This document shows, piece by piece, positions 15,086 to 23,402 of a stretch of DNA of 36,598 bases. This stretch comes from Collinsella aerofaciens (GTDB lineage: Bacteria > Actinomycetota > Coriobacteriia > Coriobacteriales > Coriobacteriaceae). The notes below the pieces were generated by a model. The model was given only the letters and a program-made list of their open reading frames with translations, ran no database searches and was not told where the DNA came from. Where the stretch lies: the NCBI RefSeq assembly GCF_028209395.1, contig NZ_JAQLDQ010000019.1, forward strand, positions 1 through 36,598, read 5' to 3'. Position 1 is the stretch's first letter, and every line of letters begins with the position of its first letter. Both the position numbers and the translations under genes were made by a program.

Positions 15086-16159
15086 TTAGAGCTGCTCGAG
15101 AGCCTCGAGAGCGGCGTGAAGCTCGGCCTTGGCGGAGTACTCGACACCCTCGTCGTTGAGCGGGGTGCGCTTGCCCAGGGCAGCGAGGAGAGCACGGATG
15201 GAGTGCTTGCGGTTCTCGGCCTCGACCCAGCACAGGGAGCGCTCGGGATCGTCCATAACCTCGTCGACGACTTCCTCGTTGCGAGTGGCCGGCAGGCAGT
15301 GCATGAACTTGGAGTTGGGGCCGGCGAAGTTCATCATGTCCATGGTGACCTGATACTTGGGGTAGAACACGTCCATGTAGTTCTCGCCCGAGACCTCCTC
15401 GTCGTACAGGCCATACCACACGTCGGTGTAGATGAAGTCGGCGCCCTTGATGCACTCGATGTCGTCGGAGATGACGACGGAGCCGCCGGAGACCTTGCAG
15501 TTCTCCTCGGCGATGGCCATCATCTGCTTGCCGAACTCGGCGCGCTCCTCAACGGTGCCAACGTGCAGGCCGCCGTCGGGGATCTGGTGGCCCTTGGGTC
15601 CAAACTGGACAAACTTCATGCCGACCTTGGAGGCGATGAACATGAGGGAGACGCAGACCTGGGTGGCGTCGCCGATGAAGGCCAGGGTGCAGTCCTCGAT
15701 CTTCTTGCCCTCGGGGAGGTTCTCGAGCATGGTCATGAGGTCGCCCATCTCCTGCGTGGGATGGTTGAACTCGGACATGCCATTGATGACGGGCACAGCG
15801 GAGCCCTCGGCGAGGCCGACGACGTCCTTGTGACGGTCAACGCGAGCCATCATGATGTCGAGCAGCGAGCCCATAACGCGAGCGGTGTCGCCCAGGGACT
15901 CGTGACCGCCGAGCTGGATGGTGCCAGGGCCATAGAACTGAGCATGGCCGCCGAGGTCGGTCATAGCGGTCTCGAAGGAAAGACGGGTGCGGGTGGAAAC
16001 CTGCTGGAAGATCATGCCAAGGCTCTGGTTGCGGAGCAGGTGCGGATAATAACCGTCAACCTTGATGGCCTTCTTCATTGCCAGGCCAAGATCCTCGATA
16101 GCCAGGATCTGCTCTTTGGTGAAGTCGTTGGTGTCGATGAAATCCTTAGGCAGCGCCAT
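15086..16159 (-). CDS. ptcA: Putrescine carbamoyltransferase
   Basis: Phosphorolyses N-carbamoylputrescine to putrescine and carbamoyl phosphate, the second AgDI step. The 357-residue protein has the transcarbamylase carbamoyl-phosphate loop STRTR at 55-59, HPTQ near 155, and HCLPATR near 290. The stretches [34 protein letters not shown] and KYQV agree better with the putrescine enzyme of Enterococcus as I remember it than with ornithine carbamoyltransferase, and the adjoining aguA supports this. The start at 16159 has AAAGGA upstream. It is the first gene of the operon, divergent from a membrane LuxR regulator. The possibility that it also uses ornithine cannot be excluded from sequence alone. 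Confidence 0.9.
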   Translation of the reverse strand: MALPKDFIDTNDFTKEQILAIEDLGLAMKKAIKVDGYYPHLLRNQSLGMIFQQVSTRTRLSFETAMTDLGGHAQFYGPGTIQLGGHESLGDTARVMGSLLDIMMARVDRHKDVVGLAEGSAVPVINGMSEFNHPTQEMGDLMTMLENLPEGKKIEDCTLAFIGDATQVCVSLMFIASKVGMKFVQFGPKGHQIPDGGLHVGTVEERAEFGKQMMAIAEENCKVSGGSVVISDDIECIKGADFIYTDVWYGLYDEEVSGENYMDVFYPKYQVTMDMMNFAGPNSKFMHCLPATRNEEVVDEVMDDPERSLCWVEAENRKHSIRALLAALGKRTPLNDEGVEYSAKAELHAALEALEQL

Positions 16160-16281
16160 GTCGATTCCTTTCCGCCGGTCGTGCCGACTATTGCTATGAG
16201 GCGCTCGAACATCACGCCTCGTGTTGACAAGACCATCATTCACCCGTATGCAATTTTTACCTAGTTTATTCGGGATTAAAG

Positions 16282-16371
16282 ACCGTTCACGGAGTTACAC
16301 CCCCTCTAAACCAATATAAACCCGCAGGTAGCCAGCTTGCAGGGGGTTTACTATCTAGAACCGCGAACGGT
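16282..16371. promoter_or_regulatory. Divergent control region between ptcA and the LuxR regulator
   Basis: ATAAACCCGCAGGTA at 16316-16330 is a 14-of-15 match to the site at 8516-8530. A further GGGGGTTTA at 16333-16341 makes an inverted TAAACCC/GGGTTTA pair, and TAAACC also occurs at 16307. Outer arms ACCGTTCACGG (16282-16292) and CCGCGAACGGT (16361-16371) are complementary at 10 of 11 bases. The arrangement fits a dimeric regulator controlling both directions. Confidence 0.5.
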
Positions 16372-16488
16372 ATACGGCTATGCTGTATCTCGGCGCCTAA
16401 TCCGCAATGGAACGAAGGGTTGAGACGTCTATATCCCACAAGGTATACAGGGCTCGGCCATAGATGAAATGAGATGGGACGGTGGCAG

Positions 16489-17454
16489 ATGAACACCCTG
16501 ATGTTCTTCTATACCCTAGCGATACTCGTGATCTGTATTGTGACGGCAGTGCTTTCGCTTGCCGCCTATGCCTCGTCTCGTCGACGCTTCTTTATCTATG
16601 GCAGCGGCGTTTTTATTTGCTATGCCATCGAGATGACCGAGATCTTCTTTTTTGAATACACGTTGCAAAACCAGAGTTTTCCAGCCAGCGACTATTACTC
16701 AATTACCATGCCTGTGTTGCGGACCCTTGTGGCGACCGCTTCACAAGCTTTTATCTGGCTCATTGCCATGGACTTGCTCGACAAACATTCAAAAAAGCAG
16801 TTTGTTATTCCCGTCGCAACGTTCTTCCTGAGCGAGCTGCTGGTCATTGTCGCTGTCCCCTACGGCCCCATGCATCAATGGCTCTACTACACGATGCGTC
16901 AGGTATTCCTTGTATTTGTGGGACTGTATATCTTTTGGACGGCGCATAAAAGCACGCAGGTCGAGCTTAAGGCGCGCGTCAACAATCAACGAAAGCACCT
17001 CATTATCGGCGCCATTCTGGTCGGGTGCATCGTTGCCGAGGATTTCTACAACATCCTTGTTGTTCCCATGAGCCTGATACCCTCTTGGCTGCAGCTGTAC
17101 CTGTCCGAGCGCAACTTTAGCGAGAACAACTTTGCGTGCTACTTTGCGATTCTGCTGATCATCTATGCCTATCACGTGCCTTCGATTCGCATGCAGGAGG
17201 CGCCCGAGGAAAAGAACGTCAGCGATCTTGATCGACACATCGAAGAGCAGATGCCCTTCTATCGCAACGCCTACAAGCTCTCCAACCGCGAAACCGAAGT
17301 CATGCGTCTGGTTGTGTTGGGCAAATCGAACCAAGAGATCGCTGACGAGCTCTTCCTTGCCGTGGGCACCGTCAAGACCCATATCCACAACATCCTGGTC
17401 AAAACTGAGCAGCAAAACCGCACGACGCTCATCCTCCACTTTTGGAAACGATAA
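16489..17454 (+). CDS. Membrane-anchored LuxR-family regulator, AguR-like
   Basis: A 321-residue protein with about seven N-terminal hydrophobic segments (residues 3-235) and a C-terminal LuxR helix-turn-helix (LSNRETEVMRLVVLGKSNQEIADELFLAVGTVKTHIHNILVKT, about 265-310). It is divergent from ptcA. In Lactococcus and Enterococcus the agmatine operon is activated by AguR, a membrane LuxR-type protein encoded next to aguB, so I infer the same job here: sensing agmatine and activating ptcA-aguD-aguA. The start at 16489 aligns with its paralogue at 8612-9604; an in-frame ATG at 16474 is possible, and neither has a strong ribosome-binding site. The stop codon is followed at once by the ~295-bp repeat. 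Confidence 0.85.
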   Translation: MNTLMFFYTLAILVICIVTAVLSLAAYASSRRRFFIYGSGVFICYAIEMTEIFFFEYTLQNQSFPASDYYSITMPVLRTLVATASQAFIWLIAMDLLDKHSKKQFVIPVATFFLSELLVIVAVPYGPMHQWLYYTMRQVFLVFVGLYIFWTAHKSTQVELKARVNNQRKHLIIGAILVGCIVAEDFYNILVVPMSLIPSWLQLYLSERNFSENNFACYFAILLIIYAYHVPSIRMQEAPEEKNVSDLDRHIEEQMPFYRNAYKLSNRETEVMRLVVLGKSNQEIADELFLAVGTVKTHIHNILVKTEQQNRTTLILHFWKR

Positions 17455-17751
17455 CCTACCAAAAAGGGACAGGTTTATTTTGGCAGGTTTTATCTGGGCA
17501 AATGCCAAAACCGCCGCGAGGGAGCTACTTTCCCTCGCGGCGGTTTTCTAGCAGTAAAACCAAGTGAGTAGGCTTTTGGCGGGATGCCGAGCACGCCCCA
17601 AAACACCACCGCCCTGACCTGCGGTTTTATTGAGCGTTTGGCGCGGTGTGCTCGACAAGTCCAAAAAAGTCTACTCACTTGCATCTGAGAGGCATCCGAT
17701 AGACAAAAAACCGCCGCGAAAAGGGTCCGGACCCCGTTCGCGGCGGCTGTT
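17455..17751. repeat. ~295-bp structured intergenic repeat, copy 2
   Basis: Shares the whole order of parts with 3463-3757: the AGGGACAGGTTTA-loop hairpin (17455-17487), a CCGCCGCGAGGGA hairpin (17508-17546), the AAGTGAGTAGG/CTACTCACTT long-range pair (17562-17572 with 17670-17680), the inner CCGAGCAC pair, and a final terminator-like hairpin (17711-17746). In the second hairpin the outer GG/CC pairs of copy 1 are AA/TT here, a compensatory change. It starts right at the stop codon of the LuxR gene and ends 33 bp before the ABC permease stop. Confidence 0.8.
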
Positions 17752-17783
17752 CGCGTTGGTTTTGCGACGGTTTTGCCCGCTTG

Positions 17784-20006
17784 TTACTCGCTGTAGCGGG
17801 TGGCGATGGCAGCTTGTACCATGCCGGCGCTCATGAGGTACGTCACCAGGAAGTAGCCACCATAGGCTGCCAGGAAGATCGCACAGGTGAGGCCCACGGT
17901 GCCGCCGATGCTCATATTTCCGAATATGCTCACCAGCTCGATGATCACCTTAAGTGCCACAAAGGAGTGCGCTAGGCCCACTGCCAGCGGGAACAGGAAG
18001 AATACCGCTTGCTGCGCCATCACCGAATGGCGAATCTGGCGGTCGTCGCAGCCGATCTGTGCCAGCACACGATAGCTGCGGCTGCCATCGGCCACGTTGG
18101 AGAGTTGCTGGATCGACAGAATCGCCGCGCATGCAACGACCAATACAAAGCCGATGTAGATGGCTAGGTAGCTAATAAGACCGTTCATTTGCGCTGCTTG
18201 CGTGTACATCTCGGAGCGTGTGATGAAGGTTCCCCACGACCCCGGCTTCTTGCCGTCAACGAGCAGATCGTCGAGCAGAGTGTATTTAATGCTCTCGTCT
18301 GCCTCGGTCGTATCCATCCCCTGTTTGTAGTTAACGAGCAGGCTACTGGAATACGGCTGCAGATTAAGTTGGGACAACAGCTCGTCGGCAACGACGACGG
18401 TACCCGGATTACTGCCCATCGCCGAGTTGGCGATGGCCGCCGTATCTTCGTCCGACTTATCGGTTGCGGGCTTGAGCGTATGCCCGCCCAAGGTAAGGGC
18501 ATGGCCACCAGCCATATACTTGGTGTACAGGTCGACCAGCTCGCCGCCCATATCACACGTGAGCAGATACTGGTCGTGACCGATGTGCACCGGCTCCTCA
18601 CCCATCATCTGACGCAGTTTGTTGTACTGGCTCGCCGGCGTCACAAACAGACCCATCGTATCGGCATTGCTACCCCCGAACGCCTTGGGAAGCTTTTCGC
18701 CCATGATCTTGCACATCTCACTTGGGGTCACCGAAGGATTCGAACCGCCAAACGGGTAACTCAGATACGAATCGATCTGCACATGCTCACCGGCAACATC
18801 GGCGATATTGACCTTCTTGCCGGTCTCGTCGTTGTTGCCCGCCGACTTGCCCTTACGATCGCCGTGCCATGGATCGCCGTGCCATGCGGAGTACAAATCG
18901 ACCGTACTATCGGCCAGCACCATGCGATCGGCTTCAGACGGATTGATGTACTCTTTGTAGTAGTCGAGCGTATCGGGCGTGTAATAGACATACGTCTGTG
19001 ACACGTCAACAGGGTTATAGCGCTCCAGGTTTTCGTTCATCACATTGGCAATCGACATACCGCACGTCACCGAGGTGATGGCCAAAAACAGGAGCATCGC
19101 GATGACGCCCATCGAAAAGCACACCGTGTTGACCTTGGCCGCAAGCTGGCGCACGGTAAACATGTTGAGGCCGCGCCAATACACGCCGCGCAGGCTCTGC
19201 AGCAGCTTGATGAGCATGCCCGAGAGTCCCCAGAACAGGGCAAAGGTGCCCACGGTAACCATAGCGGTCGTAATGCCAAACTGGTTCATGGCCTCTTGCA
19301 GCTTGCTGTCCGTCGCGGTTAGCGGGAACCCATCACGTAGCAGACGGTAATAGGCCACGCCCACAAGCACCACGCCCACGGCAAAGATGGCAATCGCAAT
19401 CCAGGGGTTGCGCGTCTTGATACTCTCGTTGCGACGCTCGGCACCCATAAGCTCGATGAGTTTGGTACGACGCACGGCGCGAAGGTTCAGCAGTAACGTG
19501 AGTACGAACATCACGAGCATGCAGACAAGGGTCAGGTTGAACGCATGCACCGAGAAAAAGAAGTGGAAATTGGCGATCTGTGTCTTAAAAAGCGAGGCCG
19601 TAAAGAACGTCATGAGCTGGGAGAGTCCCACACCCAGCACAATGCCGGCGACAAAGGCCACGACCGAGACAATCACCGTCTCGAGCGCCATGATCGTGGC
19701 GACGCGTCCGCGCCCCATGCCGAGCACCTGATACAGGCCAAACTCCTTCTTGCGGCGTTTCATGATGAAGTTATTGGCATACACCATCAAAAAGGCCATG
19801 ACACCGGCCAAAAAGTACGTCAGGTCGCCGAGCATGCTGCCCATAACCTGCGCCAAGCCCTCTTCATCGATTCCGGCGATGTCGACCTGCATCGAGATGG
19901 TGTTAAAGGCATAGAAGACCGTGACGCCCAGGGTGAGCGTCAAAAGGTAGACGAGGTAGTCGCGGCCGGCGCGGCGGACGTTGCCCCAAGCGAGTTTACA
20001 GAGCAT
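17784..20006 (-). CDS. ABC transporter permease, FtsX/BceB-like
   Basis: A 740-residue membrane protein of the FtsX-like permease group, resembling BceB-type exporters of peptide antibiotics. The N-terminus ([28 protein letters not shown]) is typical. About ten hydrophobic segments are visible, with a large extracytoplasmic domain (roughly residues 330-600) between segments near 310 and 610, the part thought to bind peptides in BceB. The start at 20006 overlaps the end of the ATPase gene by 11 bp, indicating translational coupling. It is somewhat longer than BceB proteins I know. No histidine kinase or response regulator gene lies next to it, unlike typical Bce modules. Confidence 0.85.
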   Translation of the reverse strand: MLCKLAWGNVRRAGRDYLVYLLTLTLGVTVFYAFNTISMQVDIAGIDEEGLAQVMGSMLGDLTYFLAGVMAFLMVYANNFIMKRRKKEFGLYQVLGMGRGRVATIMALETVIVSVVAFVAGIVLGVGLSQLMTFFTASLFKTQIANFHFFFSVHAFNLTLVCMLVMFVLTLLLNLRAVRRTKLIELMGAERRNESIKTRNPWIAIAIFAVGVVLVGVAYYRLLRDGFPLTATDSKLQEAMNQFGITTAMVTVGTFALFWGLSGMLIKLLQSLRGVYWRGLNMFTVRQLAAKVNTVCFSMGVIAMLLFLAITSVTCGMSIANVMNENLERYNPVDVSQTYVYYTPDTLDYYKEYINPSEADRMVLADSTVDLYSAWHGDPWHGDRKGKSAGNNDETGKKVNIADVAGEHVQIDSYLSYPFGGSNPSVTPSEMCKIMGEKLPKAFGGSNADTMGLFVTPASQYNKLRQMMGEEPVHIGHDQYLLTCDMGGELVDLYTKYMAGGHALTLGGHTLKPATDKSDEDTAAIANSAMGSNPGTVVVADELLSQLNLQPYSSSLLVNYKQGMDTTEADESIKYTLLDDLLVDGKKPGSWGTFITRSEMYTQAAQMNGLISYLAIYIGFVLVVACAAILSIQQLSNVADGSRSYRVLAQIGCDDRQIRHSVMAQQAVFFLFPLAVGLAHSFVALKVIIELVSIFGNMSIGGTVGLTCAIFLAAYGGYFLVTYLMSAGMVQAAIATRYSE

Positions 20007-20781
20007 CGGAGCCCTCACCGCCCATCATGGCAACGACCTCCATAATGCGGTCGAAGAACTCTCGGCGGTCGGTGTCGCCGCGGCGCAGCTCGGTGAAGAT
20101 CTTGCCGTCGCGGATAAACAGCACACGGCTCGTGTAGCTGGCGGCAAAGCTGTCGTGCGTGACCATGAGCACGGTGGCGCGCAGGCGGCGGTTGAGGGCC
20201 TCTAGGCTCTCGAGCAACAGGCGGGCGCTTTTGGAGTCGAGGGCGCCGGTAGGCTCGTCGGCCATGATCATGGTGGGGTCGGTGACGAGCGCGCGAGCCG
20301 CGGCAACGCGCTGCTGCTGGCCGCCGGACATCTGGTAGGGATACTTGTCGAGCACCTGACTGATGGACAGGCGCGCTGCCACATCCTGCACGCGGGTCGA
20401 GATCTCTGCCGAGTTTGTGCGGGCAATGGTGAGCGGCAGGGCGATGTTCTCGCGTGCCGTGAGCGTATCGAGCAGGTTGGAGTCCTGGAAGATAAAGCCG
20501 AGCTCCTCGCGGCGAAACTGCGAGAGCTTGGCCTGCTTCATGCGCGTCACGTCCTGCCCGTTGATGCGGATCGTGCCGCTCGTGGCGCTATCGATGGTCG
20601 ACACGCAGTTGAGCAACGTCGACTTGCCCGAGCCCGAAGCGCCCATGATGCCCACGAACTCACCGCGGTTGACGGTAAAGCTGACGTCGTTGAGCGCGCG
20701 GGTCACGTTGCCCAGCGCCCCATATACCTTTTCGAGATGCGCGACCTCCAGTACCGGGGTCGCCATGTGCGTGGTTTGCAT
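19996..20781 (-). CDS. ABC transporter ATP-binding protein, BceA-like
   Basis: A 261-residue ATPase that powers the permease encoded next to it. Visible motifs in order: Walker [10 protein letters not shown] near residue 49, Q-loop FIFQDSN near 98, signature MSGGQQQR near 152, Walker [13 protein letters not shown] near 172, and the switch histidine in LMVTHD near 207. The start at 20781 has AAAGGA six bases upstream; an ATG five codons further in is a weaker alternative. It is the first gene of a two-gene operon. Upstream lie nested inverted repeats (20837-20894) shared with the divergent Nudix-Vsr gene. Defence against antimicrobial peptides is the family's common role; here it is inferred. 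Confidence 0.92.
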   Translation of the reverse strand: MQTTHMATPVLEVAHLEKVYGALGNVTRALNDVSFTVNRGEFVGIMGASGSGKSTLLNCVSTIDSATSGTIRINGQDVTRMKQAKLSQFRREELGFIFQDSNLLDTLTARENIALPLTIARTNSAEISTRVQDVAARLSISQVLDKYPYQMSGGQQQRVAAARALVTDPTMIMADEPTGALDSKSARLLLESLEALNRRLRATVLMVTHDSFAASYTSRVLFIRDGKIFTELRRGDTDRREFFDRIMEVVAMMGGEGSDAL

Positions 20782-20836
20782 ACCGAGTCCTTTCTTGCGA
20801 TTAGTCTACGGCATCTATAGTCGCAAGAAGACGAGT

Positions 20837-20894
20837 CGGCTACCATCGATATGGCTTACGCTTGCCTTACCGTTGTGTAAGGTACGGGTAGCCG
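20837..20894. promoter_or_regulatory. Nested palindromes between the ABC operon and the Nudix-Vsr gene
   Basis: Outer perfect arms CGGCTACC (20837-20844) and GGTAGCCG (20887-20894) enclose an inner palindrome CCTTAC-CGTTGT-GTAAGG (20865-20882). The region separates two divergent genes, so it probably contains both promoters and an operator. No regulator gene for it is evident nearby. Confidence 0.45.
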
Positions 20895-20929
20895 CCCTGT
20901 TATGTGTTGATGTTGAGGGAGGACTCCTG

Positions 20930-21919
20930 TTGAAGACTGTTCATGTTGCCGCTGGGATCATTCGCAAGGAAGGATCTGACGAGCTGCTTGCCGTGCAGCG
21001 CGGCTATGGCGACATGCAGGGACTTTGGGAGTTTCCCGGTGGCAAGTTCATGCGCGGCGAGACGCCCGAGGACGCCGTACGCCGCGAGCTCATGGAAGAG
21101 CTGCAGGTAAAAGTCACCAACCTGCGCGATTTTTACACCGTTGAGTACGACTACCCCGATTTCCATCTCTCCATGGAGTGCTACTACTGCTCGCTGGCCA
21201 AAGAGTCTGGCGAGCCCCAGAAGCATGACCGTCAGCTTGATATCCGCTGGATTCCGCGCACCTCGCTTGCCACCGTTGAGTGGATGCCCGCCGACAAAGG
21301 GCTTATCGATGCTCTGATTGAGTTGAAGGAAGATCGGCTTGAGGCCAACGGCACTGCCAACAACGCCGAGGCCACCGCGACCGACGAGCCCGCCACCAAA
21401 CCCAAGCGCGCACCTAAGCGCCGCAGCAAGAAGCGTCCCAAGCCCGGCCTGCTCGACGGCATCGATACCTCGGACCTCTCCGCTGACGAGCGCGAACTGG
21501 TCCGCCGTCGCGCCGCCATCAAAAAGTCCATGAAGGGCAACAAGCGTGCGAACACCAAACCCGAGCTGCTCGTACGACAACGCCTACGGGCCGCGGGCCT
21601 TACGGGTTATCGCTTGGAATGGAAGGTTCCCGGCAAGCCCGACATCGCCTTTCCCGGGCGCAAGATCGCCATCTTCGTCAACGGCTGCTTTTGGCATCGC
21701 TGCCCTAAGTGCAATCCGAGCCAGCCCAAGCGCAATGTTGAGTTTTGGGAGGCAAAGTTCCGCCGCAACGTCGAGCGCGACCGCGCTGCCGTGGCAGCAC
21801 TCACTCAAATGGGCTGGACACCCATAACCATCTGGGAATGCGAGCTCAAAAAAGACTGCATCGACGCCACCATGGAAAAGGTCATCGAGCAGGTGCGTGC
21901 CGCGGCACCGCAACGCTAA
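20930..21919 (+). CDS. Nudix hydrolase fused to Vsr mismatch endonuclease
   Basis: One 329-residue reading frame with two DNA-quality domains. Residues 1-135 form a Nudix domain with box G38-x5-E44-x7-R52-E-L-M-E-E57 (MutT-like), which would cleave oxidised or unusual nucleoside triphosphates. A Lys/Arg/Pro-rich linker (about 140-175) follows. Residues 185-325 match very-short-patch repair endonucleases, which nick at T:G mismatches made by 5-methylcytosine deamination: MKGNKRANTKPELLVRQRL, GKPDIAFPGRK (catalytic-type aspartate 238), IFVNGCFWHRC (His256), EFWEAKFRRNVERDR and IWECEL. TTG at 20930 is chosen because GGGAGG lies nine bases upstream and the Nudix domain starts at once. No cytosine methyltransferase gene is nearby, unusual for Vsr. 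Confidence 0.85.
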   Translation: MKTVHVAAGIIRKEGSDELLAVQRGYGDMQGLWEFPGGKFMRGETPEDAVRRELMEELQVKVTNLRDFYTVEYDYPDFHLSMECYYCSLAKESGEPQKHDRQLDIRWIPRTSLATVEWMPADKGLIDALIELKEDRLEANGTANNAEATATDEPATKPKRAPKRRSKKRPKPGLLDGIDTSDLSADERELVRRRAAIKKSMKGNKRANTKPELLVRQRLRAAGLTGYRLEWKVPGKPDIAFPGRKIAIFVNGCFWHRCPKCNPSQPKRNVEFWEAKFRRNVERDRAAVAALTQMGWTPITIWECELKKDCIDATMEKVIEQVRAAAPQR

Positions 21920-22094
21920 CAGCGAGCATTCACACGCTCCGCATGTCCGCGCCACGTCTACGCCACAAACCTTAGAAAGCCCTTAAGCTCAAAACCTTTC
22001 AAGAGTGTTACTCAATAGCCTTGACCTGCGGTTTCATCGTAACACCAAACCAGGTTAAGCCTTTCTTTAGCGCTTCTTTGAACGGTCCGCTGCA

Positions 22095-22100
22095 TAATAT
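22095..22100 (+). promoter_or_regulatory. Promoter -10 candidate upstream of the small ORF
   Basis: TAATAT at 22095-22100, with only a weak CTTCTT-like -35 16 bp upstream. A GGGGC/GCCCC hairpin follows at 22112-22131. The rest of 21920-22172 shows nothing else I can name. Confidence 0.3.
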
Positions 22101-22172
22101 TGCCAACGCACGGGGCCTAGCAGCATGCCCCGAGCGCAACCTTTTGGTGGACATCGAGGAGGCCGCATAAGC

Positions 22173-22373
22173 ATGCATTCTTCCAATGCCGTAACACGGC
22201 AGCCATCCCTAAAACATGCAGACCTTTTCTCCTTCCCCCCGACACAGAGAAACGGCCTCCTCGACTCCCCCACCACAAAAGCCAAACGCTCGACCAACCA
22301 GAGGCACAACTTGCGAGCATCGTTCGAAAAGCTCCAAGCATCCCTAGACAAGGCGTTCCCCGAACAGGCATGA
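22173..22373 (+). CDS. Possible small protein (66 aa), unknown
   Basis: ATG 22173 has GAGGAGG ten bases upstream. The product is basic and polar (MHSSNAVTRQPSLKHADLFSF, then an amphipathic C-terminal stretch LRASFEKLQASLDKAFPEQA) with no membrane segment or known motif. It ends 34 bp before the AraC gene and is in the same orientation, so it could share a transcript. The coding call rests on the ribosome-binding site and open frame only. Confidence 0.35.
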   Translation: MHSSNAVTRQPSLKHADLFSFPPTQRNGLLDSPTTKAKRSTNQRHNLRASFEKLQASLDKAFPEQA

Positions 22374-22407
22374 GCAATCTAAGCCCATCGCGCTTTATAC
22401 TGATGCC

Positions 22408-23346
22408 ATGCGAAACATGGATCACATAGAATTGCACCGCGGAGGACGCGAGGAAGCGTTCCCCGAGACCGTCGAAGACTGGCCCTATATTGCCGAACGC
22501 GCAGAATTCGCTCGCTATCCGGACAATTCCGTCCCCTGGCACTGGCATTCCGAGGTTGAGCTTTTCTACATGGAGCAGGGAGCGATTGACTATCGAACGC
22601 GCGCGGCTCATGAGCACGTACGCTTTGAGGAAGGGTCCGCCGGCTTTATCAACGGCGGCGTTTTGCACAGCACGCTGCAATCAGCCAATTCGGCACCAGC
22701 CATTCAAATGTTGCATATCTTTCAGCCGTCGATGCTCGGCGATCCCGCGGGACGCCTTCAAAAGCGCTATATCAATCCCTTGCTGCAATGTCGAGGCGTC
22801 GATGTGCTCAAATGGTCGCCCACCAACCCCGACGATATGCCCTTTATCGATTTGCTGAAGAGCTCCTTTAGCCACGACCTTCAACGGCCGCAGAACGAGA
22901 TGGCGCTTCGAAATAACTTGTCAGAGCTCTGGATTCAGATTTACGCCAAGGCCGAACCGCTCTTTTCCTCCGACGGCGCCTCTTGGATGACCGGCCGCGA
23001 CGTACAGTTCAAGGCAATCCTGGACTTTATCCGCGCAAACTATGCAGCCGCTATAGATGTGCCCCAGATGGCATCTGCAGCCGGCGTAAGCGAAAGAGAG
23101 TGTTACCGCATTATCGAAACTTGTGCAGGAACGACCCCGGCGGCATATCTGCGCGCATACCGCGTAAACCGTGCTTGCGAACTTTTGGCACACACTACGC
23201 GAACGGTCCAGACAGTCGCGCGCCAATGCGGCTTTGCGACAGCAAGCCATCTTGGCCAGGTATTTAAAGAACAAATGGGATGCACTCCTTCGAGCTATCG
23301 AGGAGCGAGGCAGAATCTCGATAGTACTAGGCAGAAATCCCGCTAG
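22408..23346 (+). CDS. AraC-family transcriptional regulator
   Basis: A 312-residue regulator. The N-terminal cupin-like sensing domain shows VPWHWHSEVELFYMEQGAIDY near residue 42 and GFINGGVLHSTL near 80. The C-terminal AraC domain has two helix-turn-helix units: IDVPQMASAAGVSERECYRII near 217 and TVQTVARQCGFATASHLGQVFKEQMGCTPSSYR near 270. The ligand is unknown. A TATACT box at 22396-22401 ends only six bases before the ATG at 22408 and no ribosome-binding site is visible, so the message may be leaderless; a second Met lies three codons in. The HAD phosphatase gene follows 56 bp downstream and may be co-transcribed. Confidence 0.9.
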   Translation: MRNMDHIELHRGGREEAFPETVEDWPYIAERAEFARYPDNSVPWHWHSEVELFYMEQGAIDYRTRAAHEHVRFEEGSAGFINGGVLHSTLQSANSAPAIQMLHIFQPSMLGDPAGRLQKRYINPLLQCRGVDVLKWSPTNPDDMPFIDLLKSSFSHDLQRPQNEMALRNNLSELWIQIYAKAEPLFSSDGASWMTGRDVQFKAILDFIRANYAAAIDVPQMASAAGVSERECYRIIETCAGTTPAAYLRAYRVNRACELLAHTTRTVQTVARQCGFATASHLGQVFKEQMGCTPSSYRGARQNLDSTRQKSR

Positions 23347-23402
23347 CCCTTCTTCTGTCACCGCATCAAACTTGCAGGCAAACAACAGAGAGGAGCAATC
23401 AT

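Noticed and set aside
15116..16264. 382-aa plus-strand frame opposite ptcA
   Set aside because: Antisense shadow; the minus strand shows all carbamoyltransferase motifs.
22117..22680. 187-aa minus-strand frame overlapping the start of the AraC gene
   Set aside because: It overlaps the well-supported AraC coding sequence and shows no domain or ribosome-binding site.
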